From the NCBI RefSeq assembly GCF_030272615.1, contig NC_081415.1, positions 372,967,009 to 373,031,008 on the forward strand: 64,000 nucleotides of DNA, read 5' to 3'. Within the stretch, counting starts at the first letter, position 1, and the number at the start of each line of letters is the position of its first letter. Positions 11,223 to 22,029 of this stretch are shown piece by piece. The position numbers and the translations under genes were made by a program. Below the pieces are notes generated by a model. It saw only the letters and a list, made by a program, of their open reading frames with translations. It was not told where the DNA came from and did no database searches. This DNA is from Cryptomeria japonica (taxonomy: Eukaryota > Streptophyta > Pinopsida > Cupressales > Cupressaceae).

Positions 11223-12770
11223 ATGGCTTCCTCCTTTGCACCTGAATTCATTGTAAACCCTATTGTAATTGAAGTGATTAAACGCCCTAGGCCCGTATTT
11301 AAAATTATTCCCAAAATTGCGAAGAAATATGATACACTAGGAGCATTTTCAAAAATACCCAAAGGAGTTGCTTATGCTGAGGATCCTAGAATTTACATAC
11401 ATTGTCATATTGAAGAACTATGAGTTGAAGAGATTATGAACATGTATAGAACTGTAATATGTGATGAAAGTGGAAATGTGAAACTGGAACATAATATAGT
11501 TGAAACCCTAGGTTTTGTGGAGATTCTTAGTATCCCTGATTTTCCAAAGGATGTTATAAGGATTGTGTTAAGAAGAGTACATGGGGAGTTCTTTTGGTTG
11601 GATTACATTCACAAGATAACAAAAGAAGCAGTTAGGCCAGTGGCAGGCTTACCTTCCACCGGTAGCAGGCCTGACAAAACTAAAAAGGTTCCAAATGACA
11701 CTGTAATGGCCCTAACCAGTGCAACCTTTGATAAGAGATCCTTGAGAGCCAATGATGTAAATGATATCAATGTAAAATTCATTAGCATGATTCTTGGATA
11801 CAAAGTTACACATGCCAACAGATTAAACTCCATTTCTAGCTTATGTATCAAAAGTGCTTATGACATGGTAAACAACAATACAAAGATTGACATATGCAAA
11901 TGGTTAAAAGATGAGATAATAGACAATCTGAAGAAAATCAAAGGGGAAAAGAAAGGGACATTCAGATTTGGCAACTTAATTGCATGCTTATTGCTATATA
12001 TCACCAAGGAAGTTCTCGGTATTGGTAGAAAGGATTTTGGATTTGACATACCGGTAGGAAAATAACTTCTGGATATTTTAAACAACATGGGAGATGATAG
12101 GGAGAAGAACATTAATGAACATTTTTAGGCACTAAAGGCTAGGATGAAAATCAGGATAAGGCTATCTCAAGCTATAGTTGATAAATATCAAAAGGAGATA
12201 TGCTTTGTGATAAAGAAAGATGAAATCTGGATGGAGGCAGTGGTTCTGAGGACATTTTGGGTTACAAAAATGTGATATGAAGCTGATGAGAACATAATAG
12301 AAACTTATGCAAAAGCACTTCTAGAAGCCCCTAAAGAACCAACAGAAGAAGTATTTGGAAATGCGGAAATAATTGAAAGCAAAGTTCAATCACAGAAAAG
12401 AATAAAGAAAATTGAACAAATAGTTAGAAAAGGAACAAGGCAAGCAAAAGCAATCAAGGAAGACATATTGAATAAAACTGGTATTAAGGAGAGTGACTTA
12501 GAAGGATTACAACCGAAAACACATCTTTCACCAGTTGGTACCTCCTCTGACATTGAAATACCGATAAAGTTTAAAAGGGTAGTAAGAAAAAGATTTAACC
12601 TTCACTAGTACCCGCTCCTACACCTAAGATAACAAGACAGAAACAATAGGTAGTTAGGCCTCCAACAAACAAGATAACTCCAAGAAAGAAGAAAGTAAAA
12701 CAAGTTGTTCCTCCACTTGACAGTCTTCTACATGAAATAACTAAAGATGGTAACTTATCAAACATTAGAA
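11223..12770 (+). pseudogene. Element A second ORF, N-terminal half, function unknown
   Basis: The frame begins at the ATG at 11223 (MASSFAPEFIVNP) and reads to about 12600 with stops at 11421, 12063 and later. It then shifts frame and reaches the B insertion at 12770. Segments that look like a folded domain include HGEFFWLDYIHKITKEAV, ATFDKRSLRANDVNDINVKF and KGEKKGTFRFGNLI. A lysine-rich linker follows (VVRKRFNL, then PRKKKVKQVV). It occupies the place of pol but shows no polymerase, protease or integrase residues. I cannot name the family. The KG..KG[ST]F segment is also seen in the minus-strand remnant at 2491-3105. Confidence 0.6.
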
Positions 12771-12783
12771 AGTTGTATAATAC

Positions 12784-14410
12784 TGTAGACACCCAAAAAT
12801 GGTCAACGCTTGCGAGGTCATACTTTAACATTTGCGCATTGCCTCATTTTAGGTTTTTGCGTCGCATTAACATTTCTCCTATGTTACGCACTTGGTTTTT
12901 ATCATTTGCGAACATCGAGTCATTCTTCTACAGTTCTTCAGTCACCTCGTCCTCAAATTTGGTCTTGTCAACAACATAATCTAGTCATGATTTTGATAGA
13001 TTTTATCTTATTGCATCAATGTGCGTGCTAATTTCGCATCAATTTGGACATCGTCAATCCTAATTAGGGTTTTGTCCTCTTATCAATCCTATCAATCTTG
13101 CGATCGTTGTCCTCCTGTCAATCTTATCAATTTTATCATCAATCTTATCATTTTGGACATTGTCAATCCTAATTAGGGTTTTGTCCTATTTTCAATCTTA
13201 TCATTTGGCGATCGGTTTATCAATCTTGTCGATTTATCATCAATCCTTCAATCTTGTCATCTTGCGATTGATTTGTCATCGATCGTGGTCATGTCTAATC
13301 TTGTCATCTTGCAATCTATTTTGTCAATTTTGTCATTTTTCAACCGATTTGTCATCGATCGTTATCTGTCTCAATTATGTCAATTTGGATCAATTTGTCA
13401 TTGTTCCTCATCAATTGGCACATCTATCAATCAAATCATTTTGTCGCATTGGTCATTTATCAAATCAAATCATGATCAAGTCAATTATAGACCTAATTGT
13501 CATCCTCGCATTTCTAATTCGCCTTCTAGGGTTTTATGATTTAATCATTTAACCTAATGTGTCATTTCTTCCTTTAGGATTAATAAATTATTTATTAATC
13601 CTAAGTTTTCTCATTACAATTAAATATTCATTTAATTGGCTAATTATTCCTCTTTGTGAGTGAATTAATTAATAAATGAAAAATTATTGATTAATTCATT
13701 AATTTCTAATTTCCTATTTTCATTATTCTCTAATTTCCTAATTTCTTAATTCTTAAATTCAATTTTCTCCTATTTCTTTCCTAAATTTATGGCAATGACA
13801 TAGAAATTTGTCATAGAATTTGTCATAAATTGTCATAAAATTCTTGACATAGAAATTTGTCATAGAATTTGTCATAAAATGTCATAAAATGTCATAAATT
13901 CTTGACATAGAAATTTGTCATGAATTGTCATAAGCTTTGCATAGCAATTTGTCATAGATATGTCATAATTTTGCTATTCTTGATTTGAATTTCTATTTGA
14001 ATCACTATCATGCTAATTTGTTCATTTCTCCAATTCTTCTATAAATTGGATGATTTTCTTCAATCAAATCCCTTGAATCTTGATCCTTCATGAATCCGAA
14101 TTTCTATAAAACTACCGAACTTTCATTTCTAGTACTCTTGAACTTTCTTGCTTTCAATTGTATGTGCACTTGTAGGTGAGATCCACAAACCCATTGAAGA
14201 GGAAAGAACAACAATGGAGCCGCATGGAAGGAGTGTTCAATTCTATGTCTGGTTTGCATAATTTTCATTTTGAATACTTTGTTTTCATACCTCCATTGAA
14301 TGTGCTTTGGAATTAGGTTCATTTCAATGAGTATTCTTATGATTGAGCTATCATGTCTAGTGTTTTGATTGATCTACTTGTTTTGATGATTCCTAATCTT
14401 CTATGCTACA
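12784..14410 (+). repeat. Element C left LTR
   Basis: TGTAG...CTACA ends form a perfect 5-bp inverted repeat. It contains a T/C-rich stretch of TCAATC and TTGTCAT units (13050-13480) and a short tandem array of AATTTGTCATAG-type units (13790-13970). It aligns without net length change with 22030-23656 (offset 9246). Confidence 0.85.
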
Positions 14411-14947
14411 TTAACTGGTGAACCCGACGTGAAATACTAACCTTCTAACCCCTCTACTATGTTTTGGAGTGTTTCTAAGTTGATTTGCAGGTCAAAAACC
14501 CAAAAACAGGGCCGTGTAGGGTATTCTGGAGACTTCTGCGCTTGTGTGAAGCATCTTGCGCCTGTGTTGAAGAATCTTGCACCTGTGTCAAGACATTCTG
14601 CGCTTGTGTCAGACATCTTGCGCCTGTGTCCTGACTTCTGCGCCTGTGTAAAGTCCAGATCAGAGGTGAAAAATGCAGTTTTTACTTGAAAAATTTTATA
14701 TGTTTTAGTAAATTGCAATTTTGAGGGTCTTTTTGGTGCATTTGTGGACAAATATGGTGCATGGAAACATGACGAGAGATCATTGATGTTTCTGAAATTT
14801 GGTTCTAGATTATTTGAATACCTTTCCAACGCATCAAACGGTTTGTAATTCAGAGCTAGGATGAGAAAGTTATGCCTTCTCAAAGTGGACTGAAATTGTA
14901 ATCTGGTTTTCATAAATTAAATCATCTGTGCTTTAGATTTTGGTACT
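14411..14947 (+). repeat. Element C primer site and leader, first copy
   Basis: Five bases after the LTR comes TGGTGAACCCGACGTG (14416-14431), the expected form and place of a primer-binding site. I am not sure which tRNA it fits. The leader then has about six imperfect 20-bp units built on CTTGCGCCTGTGT (14530-14652). The whole 537-bp leader recurs at 23657-24191. Confidence 0.7.
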
Positions 14948-16702
14948 AATTATTTGTGCAGGATCTTGGCATATGCATGACAAAGACTACAAATCAAACT
15001 ACTAACATGTGTTATGCAGATTCGATGGTCAAAGACAACAAATCAAACATCTAACTAGGGTTTTGCAGGTTGCCTTGGAGAAAACAACCAAATTGTGTGT
15101 TTGAGTTTTTTAATTAGGTACTTAGTGATTTATAAATAGGTGGAAATGAACCTTTTTTTGCTTTGTTTGTTAAGTATGACATTGGAGTAGGAGAGTATGC
15201 TCTCATCCTTCTTAGGGTAATCAGAAATCCAGATCTTCGATACCATGCTTGTGTTGTTGATTGAGTGTCTCCATTAGAGGGCCTGCCTTCCCAACCACTT
15301 TGCTTTAGCAAGCAAGTGATAATCGTGAGAAGGGAACGACCCAAAGTGAGTACGGCTAGAATTCCTTGGCATTCTAACTCACTATAAAAAAATACCTGAT
15401 GAGCGAAAGCTTTGAAGGAAGTGTTACGTGGGAATTGCAGTTGCTTGGGAAGTGATGACCCTTGAACTCTTTCTCATATCAACATCTAAGTAGGGCCTCT
15501 TGGTCTATATCGTGCTTGCACGACTACATTTGTTTGGTATCTTGATGGGCTTAATGTCTCAATCATGCCTGCCTGACATCAAGGGGTAATGCTTAACAAA
15601 AATCCTTACTACATACCTTGTTTTTAGAGGCCAAAAACCCTTCTAGTTGCTTGAGAAGGACAAATTCAGATACTTGGAAGAGATACTAAGTTCGCCATGG
15701 GGAGATTCCATGGGGACTGATGCTTGGCTGCCCTGAGAAGTGAGTGCCGTGGAGGGGAGCCCATGGGGTCAAGCATCTATGTATTCTCCTTGAATCCCAT
15801 AATGAGTCTACCTCTCAAGTACCTAATGTCTTTGCCTACCATAAGAAATGTGGAAATGAGCATGATTGTCTTGAGTCTAAGTTGCAATATCTTGTATTCT
15901 TTGATTGTCAAAAGTTGAATTGCATCCCCTTTCAAAAGAAAAACACATTGATCTAGCATAAGATTTAAACACAAGAGACATTCATCCAACAAAAGTTCAA
16001 CAAGATTCAAAGATCATATTCCTAAAGCATGGTTATCCAACATTGTTCAAAAACTTGTCTCAACTCTTATGTCACTTACATTTAGGTTCATCCTAGGTTG
16101 CATTTTTCAAAGTCATTATCAAGTATCAAAGTTAGGTTTCACCTAAGTCATACTTCTTTTGCATATCAATAGAAGTCATCCATTTGCATATGTCCTCTTG
16201 CATAAGAGTAATATCATTTCATAATTAAACCTTAGATTTTGTCTTAGGTTGACATTGTCATATCATATTAAGATCATTTGCATACTAAATTGTCTTTTTG
16301 CATATAGTATCAAACCTAGGTCTTGTCATACTTGAGCAATCCAAATCTTTGATAAACCCTAAGTCATTGTTAGGAAGTCTAGACCTTATCAAACCTTTTG
16401 TCCTTTTGTCATCAATATCATTTCGTCAAACCTAGCTTAGTATCCAAGCATATAGGGGAGACATTGTCATCTTATCCTTTGTCACTTAAGTCCTTTTGTC
16501 CTTTGAGGTCTAGACATCATTTCAATTTCCTAAGGGTCCCTCTCTTAGATTTGCATTCATAAGTTTGTCAAAATCTTCAAAAACAACAAAAACATAGATT
16601 GCATTCTTAACATAGATTGCATTTTCATCTTTTTAGTTTGCATTTAGTTGCATATCATATATTATCCTTGAAAAATTCCAAAAATATTGCATTTGCATAA
16701 GT
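14948..16702. other. Element C internal non-coding region
   Basis: No long reading frame is found on the plus strand between the leader and the first ORF. The second half is T/C-rich with many CATTTTGCAT and TTGTCATC-like words. This looks like an extended untranslated leader of the element. Confidence 0.5.
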
Positions 16703-17482
16703 GACATGTCTATTGAAACAAGGTTCCAAGCACCAATGATGCAACAAAGTTTGACATATCAACCGACAATGCAATCACAATTCTATCCAACCCAACAACA
16801 AGGCAATATCAATCAAACTTATCATGATGAAACAAGTCTCCAAATACAAAAACTAGAGGAGAAACTAGCTCAAGAATAAGAGATTTTCGAACAAAGAGTG
16901 AAAAACAGTGAGAAGATTAGATCACAAATGTCCAAAGTGTTTCAAAAATTTCCAGGCCAAAATCCAAATATTGAGCCAATTGATGTAAGATCTCTTCTTG
17001 AATGATCAGACATACCAGCTCTCCTCTCCCAAATAGAGATGATGAAACGATTACAAGAAAAGAGACAACATCAATTTCAACATTATGTACCTCCACAACA
17101 AGAACAAGGTGTTTTCTATCAATCAGGTTTTCGACCATCACAACCAATGGTCCAACATATGCAACCAACACAATCAATGGTCCAATTTCAACAATATGTC
17201 CAACCAACTATACAATGTCCACAAATAGTCCAACCGATGGTGGAATATCAACAAGTTCAAGTTCAATCAACATATCAATGTCAACAACCACGACCAAACA
17301 TTCAAAAACAAAGGTTGCAACACACACCAAGCCAAGTTTCAAACATGTCAAACCAATTTGATCAACATTTAGTTCGAAATCAAAACATGACATCAAATCA
17401 AAAACAAGTTCAAATTCCAAGTCCAACTATGTCAAAACCTCGAAAGAAAGGTGGCCTTATTGCAATGCTCTTAAGGAAATGA
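16703..17482 (+). pseudogene. Element C ORF1, glutamine-rich gag-like fragment
   Basis: A frame opening near 16708 (MSIETRFQAPMMQQSL) reads through a helical segment (LQIQKLEEKLAQE, stop near 16879), a second stop near 17005 and then an open 147-codon stretch from 17039 to 17482. It is rich in Q with repeated QPMVQ/QSMVQ/VQPT units and ends in a basic patch (KPRKKGGLIAMLLRK). The position just upstream of a long proline-rich frame, and the Q-rich composition, suggest a gag-derived protein, but no zinc knuckle is visible. Family not recognised. Confidence 0.5.
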
Positions 17483-17521
17483 CTAAGTGAGTCTTTTGAG
17501 GAAGATAAAGATAATACACTT

Positions 17522-19540
17522 ATGTCTAGCAATGCCTCATCCCCTCACAAGCAAATTGACTCTCCAGTGGCATCTATCCCTACACCTTTAAAAGTTTCAT
17601 ATGAACCTTCCATATTGTCCTCATCAAACAATACACCCAAGGATGCAATTATCCAAGAGCTATCCATAATTGATTTCCACGATAATCCAATTCATGATGC
17701 ACATCCTTGTCATGTTTCAGAAATTCAAGACCCAATGCAACCATGCACTTTATTGTCGTTACCTATTTTAGAGGACCCCATTCGAAGTCCCTCTTCCTCA
17801 TGTTCAAGCATTAATTCCTTGCTAGAATCCATCACAAATGTTCAAAGTGCATTTCCTTCATGCCAAAGCATTGATTCCTTGTCAGAATCCCCCAGGCATA
17901 TCCAAAGTCCAACCCCATGTCAAGAGGATAATTTAGAGCACGAAGAAATGAGTCCTAAAGCAAATCAAGATCAAGATCCTGAAAACTTATCATCCCATCC
18001 AATTGTGGACCAGGACCCCATCTTCCCAGAAACTCATGATGATTCTCCTATTCTTGTCCATCATATCCAAAGTCCTATTGACACTCCATTTGTCGAGCAA
18101 GATCAAGATATCCCAGTTCATCCAATCCCAAATGATCCCCTTCCATTTCATGAACACAATGTCCTTTCAAATCCCATTGATATTCCACTTACTCAAAAAG
18201 ATCAAGATATCCCTTCCATTCTTTCCGATGATCCCATTAAAAGTCAAGAGCAAAGCACCTTTAAAGAAGATTCCAATGATCTTCCTCCTTGTCAAGATCA
18301 AATCATTCCTTCAGATCCTCCACAAGATCCACTTGTTCCTCCATCTCCTGGTCCTAATCCAACATATTCACTCCAAGATCGCATTTCTTTTGATGATCCC
18401 ATTATTCCCCCCATTCTATCTCTTGAAGAGCCTATCATTGAGCCTTGTACACTACACAATCCTAATCCCCCTCATGATCCTGATACCCCTCATGATTCTA
18501 ACGTGTCAGTGCAAGATGTTCATGAACCCTCGACATGCATAATGGGTTCTTCCACTTTGGTGCAATCCGATCCATTTCAAGATCTCATTGTTTCTCTCAT
18601 ATCATATCCACCTCATAATGGACTCGCGTCTTCTTCCCAAAGAAAAGAGTGTCCTATTAGTCAAAATATTGATAAAGGCAAAGGAGTAGATCTCTATAAG
18701 CAAGAACCCCTACATGTGAAAGAATATACTAATGGTCATGGTTACATAACTCACTCTCAAGGCGTTGGTATTCCTTCAAAGTCAAAATCCAAATGTCCAC
18801 CTTCCCCATCATCGCTTCCATCCATTCTAGGTCCCTATATCCCTCCATCTCCTATGCAACATCAGCAAAGGCACACATCTTGGAGAACCTTCCATCCATC
18901 CCACAGGCCTCCATATCATTCCCATCCACATCGACATTCATTCCCTCTTCCAAGCGATCTGGATGCCAAGCATAAAAGTCATAAGTCTAGAAGTCCACAT
19001 GTATTCAAGGATCAACATGTCCAATATAATCAACATGTCAAAGCAAAGAACAATATGATCTATAAAGAAAAAGAAATATCCAAAAGGCCACAAAGGCCCA
19101 TTGAGAAAAATAAAGCAAAGTTCAAATCTATATGGGTTCCTAAATCCCTTGTGCAAGTAATGCACTCCAAGGAATCACAAAAGAATGAAAAATCAAAAAC
19201 CATGTGGATTCCCAAGAAGCTCCTTGAAGCCCAAAGAGAAACATCAAACTTGGCATCTAAAATTGTTGTTCCTCCATCCAAATTTTCCAAGTCTATTTCT
19301 CCACCACCTTCTTCATCCATGTTGGGCCCTTATGTCCCAAAATCCCAAGCCTTTCTTCCGTCAAAATCTCAATATCCAAAATACATCTTTCCTCCATCAA
19401 TCCATCACCCCTCAAGGTGTGTGCCAATGTTGATCTTGCCTTCATTTTCATCCAATAAAGCCCAATTCTTCCAATACCCTATCCATTATCCAATGCATAT
19501 TTTCCATCCTTCCATCCCTCTGGTCCAATCCTTTGCATAA
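17522..19540 (+). CDS. Element C ORF2, 672-residue proline/serine-rich protein
   Basis: This is the longest open frame in the window, from the ATG at 17522 (MSSNASSPHKQIDSP) to the stop at 19540, uninterrupted. The first 400 residues are acidic and built of degenerate D/P/H/I/Q repeats (QDPIFPE, DQDIPVHPIPNDPLPF). The last 270 are basic, with KRPQRPIEKNKAKFKSIWVP and SKTMWIPKKLLEAQ, two related W[VI]PK segments, and GPY[IV]P boxes. No known catalytic domain is seen. A weaker P-rich frame with similar words follows the protease remnant in G (about 53860-54060), so it may be a trait of these gypsy-type elements. Its openness fits the young age of C. Confidence 0.6.
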   Translation: MSSNASSPHKQIDSPVASIPTPLKVSYEPSILSSSNNTPKDAIIQELSIIDFHDNPIHDAHPCHVSEIQDPMQPCTLLSLPILEDPIRSPSSSCSSINSLLESITNVQSAFPSCQSIDSLSESPRHIQSPTPCQEDNLEHEEMSPKANQDQDPENLSSHPIVDQDPIFPETHDDSPILVHHIQSPIDTPFVEQDQDIPVHPIPNDPLPFHEHNVLSNPIDIPLTQKDQDIPSILSDDPIKSQEQSTFKEDSNDLPPCQDQIIPSDPPQDPLVPPSPGPNPTYSLQDRISFDDPIIPPILSLEEPIIEPCTLHNPNPPHDPDTPHDSNVSVQDVHEPSTCIMGSSTLVQSDPFQDLIVSLISYPPHNGLASSSQRKECPISQNIDKGKGVDLYKQEPLHVKEYTNGHGYITHSQGVGIPSKSKSKCPPSPSSLPSILGPYIPPSPMQHQQRHTSWRTFHPSHRPPYHSHPHRHSFPLPSDLDAKHKSHKSRSPHVFKDQHVQYNQHVKAKNNMIYKEKEISKRPQRPIEKNKAKFKSIWVPKSLVQVMHSKESQKNEKSKTMWIPKKLLEAQRETSNLASKIVVPPSKFSKSISPPPSSSMLGPYVPKSQAFLPSKSQYPKYIFPPSIHHPSRCVPMLILPSFSSNKAQFFQYPIHYPMHIFHPSIPLVQSFA

Positions 19541-19784
19541 ATCCTTGCCTTAGTTTCATATTATTTTCCATGTCCTTATCCTACCAACGTCTTTGAGCAT
19601 ACTTTTAAAGGTCATGGTCCATTCTTTTCAAGGCTACTATCCAAATAAAAAGATGCTTGAGTCCTTCTTCCATCCCCTATCATGTGTCCATCTTCTTCTG
19701 AAAAAGTCAAAATACAAAAAAAGGAAAAAGTGAAAAAAGACAAAAAAAGAAAAGAAAAAGTAAAAGCAAAATAATTCGTCCACT

Positions 19785-20745
19785 GGTGAAAACCTGGCAA
19801 ACAGGCGCCTTGGGCAAGTACCATGATGAAAACCTGGCAAACAGGCGTCATGCGTAATTTATGAACTTCTTGCACGCCACACTTGGGGGCAGATTCCCTT
19901 CTTCATATCCTATTGCCCTTCATTATCCTATCATACTATGTCATTACCCTTCATATCCTATTGTCCCTCATGTCCAATTTCCTCTTTCCACCTTTGATCT
20001 TGACAAGGCTGAGAATAATCATGAGCATCACGCATCTTGTTTGCAGCTTTTAGTCTATCATAGCTTTTGGTCATTTATCCATTTTCTTATTACAACCTTT
20101 CATCCATATTCCCTACCTTATTGCAACTTTCTACCATTATCCCATAGCCAATCCCAACCTTCAGTCCATGTCCCTTATCCATTCTTGGTCTTGCTTATCC
20201 TATCCATATCTTATCACTATCCATACACTCTTTTTCATTCCTTGATCTTGATCTGACGTAAGGACGTGAAATGCAAAATTTAAACATGGTTTCAAAAACC
20301 TCTTGACATGTCCCTCATGCCATGTTCCTGCTTTACATTATCATATCCAGTCTCTTGTCCCATCACGCCATAGCCCTTGAAACTTGCATCCGTATTGTCT
20401 CCATAATAAAAGGCCTTTATCTTCCTTCTATCCACCAACATTTCAGCAAGCCTATTTATTCACCTATCATATTCCTTTCCTTGCTAGACACTGGGGGCAA
20501 AATCTCTAAAAAAGTCATAAAAATTGAAAAAAGTCCTGAAAAAAATCAAAAACGTTTTAAAAATGTCCTAAAAAAAATACAAAAAAAAAATGAAAAAAGC
20601 AAAAAATACACAAAAATGAAAAAAGAAAAAAAAGAAAAAAAAAAGAGAAAAGAAAAAAATGAAAGATTCGCCCTCTAGTGAAAACCTGGCAAAACAGGCG
20701 CTTTGGGCAAGTACCATGGTGAAAACCTGGCAATCAGGCGCCATG
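19785..20745 (+). repeat. Duplicated GTGAAAACCTGGCAA module
   Basis: The module occurs at 19785-19852 and 20678-20745. Each copy contains the unit TGAAAACCTGGCAAACAGGC twice, around TTGGGCAAGTACCATG, and each is preceded by an A-rich tract and ATTCG. So there are four copies of the unit in two modules about 890 bp apart. Confidence 0.75.
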
Positions 20746-21115
20746 AGTAATGAGATTATTGCTCCGTCATCTATCATGACTTCTAGCCATGCTTTCTCTC
20801 GGCCAGTTATCATGCCTATCTTTCACTCAACCCAATGTTTTATTCCAGGCCTGTTATTGGTCAACATCATTGTCTTGCTTACTCCAGTGTCTTGTACATA
20901 TGTTTTGGTCCTAGTTTATGTGTCTTTCAAGTGCGCATTGGGTACTTTTCCCTCGTCATGATCAATCACTAAAGTCTTAAAAATTGAAAAATGTCCTGAA
21001 AAAAGTCATCAAAAATCCAAAAATGTCCTGAAAAAATCCATAAAAATCAAATAATGTCTTGAAAAAATTCTTGAAAAAATCTCTAAAAATCATATAAAGT
21101 CCTGAAAAACAAACG
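20505..21115 (+). repeat. A-rich tandem tracts with GTCCTGAAAAAA units
   Basis: Two blocks (20505-20670 and 20970-21115) consist of imperfect 25-35-bp units containing GTCCTGAAAAAA and TCATAAAAATC. They may be slippage products. They code for nothing convincing on either strand. Confidence 0.65.
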
Positions 21116-22012
21116 AAATTTTTTTTTTGTAAAACTCCAAAAACCAAAAACATGCATTTTTGCAATAATTATCCCTTTTGTGCATAGACAAACCACTGAG
21201 CATTCATCCAACGACACTCGCAATCCAACATCGTGCTTTAATGAAATCATGCATAAATAGATGAATCTTTTCAATCAAACCATACATTCAAATTGATCAA
21301 AATTGTCTTATCAATCGAATATCAGTATCCAATTCATGTGTCCTTGTCACACTATCATGTTTCTTATACAGGGTGTGGTATACTCGAAACCAGACTATGT
21401 CCTGTCTTAGACGGGGTACCGCATTTCCTGAAACTAGACAGCATGATCGTCCTATCAGTACTTTCAACTTTTGACAATGAAGATCAAGATGTTTGTCTGA
21501 TTTGCTTGAATTTGTGCATCTTATCTTTTTAATTGATTTATCTTTGGCTTCGATCATGTTCCTATGTCGCTCGATGATGTCACCGAGTGATTTAGAGTGA
21601 CCGAGATGGCTCATGGTCTCTTTCTTTTTTTTTTCATTGTGATTGTCGTTTGTCTGTGATGTGTCTGTCTTTTGCAAAAAGGGTTGCATTTCAGCTCTGG
21701 CCTTCAATGCCATGATGCTACGCATCCATTTTGCTACATTAAAAATAAAGGTTCTCACCTACAAAGTGCATTACTAAAAGCAATTTTTTCTTCGTCTCTA
21801 ACTATCCTCTGTCTAATTTCTTCTTACTAACATTTCTTCCGTCAGTCTTGGCAGTCCGTTCGATCCTATCGTCTTCTATCATTTTTATCAATCAATTGGC
21901 CTCTTCTCGGCATGTTTCCGGCCAATTCCTCGAGGGGGCATGCATATGTCATTGTCAATGTCTGGGGCATTTTCGTTATTGTTCTTTGAAACAACGCTTA
22001 AAATCGCATTGT

Positions 22013-22029
22013 CTCAAAGAGGGGCAAAA
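22013..22029 (+). other. Element C polypurine tract
   Basis: The purine-rich CAAAGAGGGGCAAAA ends directly before TGTAGACACCC of the right LTR. This is the position and composition expected of the plus-strand primer. Confidence 0.75.

Larger units (their letters stand above)
19541..22012. other. Element C 3' internal non-coding region
   Basis: It contains no long coherent frame. The sequence is T/C-rich on the plus strand with A-rich tandem tracts and a duplicated module (annotated separately), leading to the polypurine tract. No reverse transcriptase, RNase H or integrase motif is found in any frame I could inspect. Confidence 0.55.

Noticed and set aside
13040-13980. Regular TTGTCAT and TCAATC repeats as a CRISPR-like array
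   Set aside because: Units vary in length and spacing, no constant repeat-spacer pattern, and the segment is inside an LTR of a plant element.
14437-14913. Minus-strand 158-codon frame and its plus-strand shadow
   Set aside because: They come from the 20-bp leader repeats of C and recur, in altered form, in the second leader copy.
17522-19540. 672-codon ORF as a host gene
   Set aside because: It lies between the LTRs of C, has retroelement-like low-complexity composition and no intron or host-family motif, so I treat it as part of the element.
20322-20813. Lysine-rich plus-strand frame and F-rich minus-strand frame
   Set aside because: Both translate the A-rich tandem tract of element C; no protein character.
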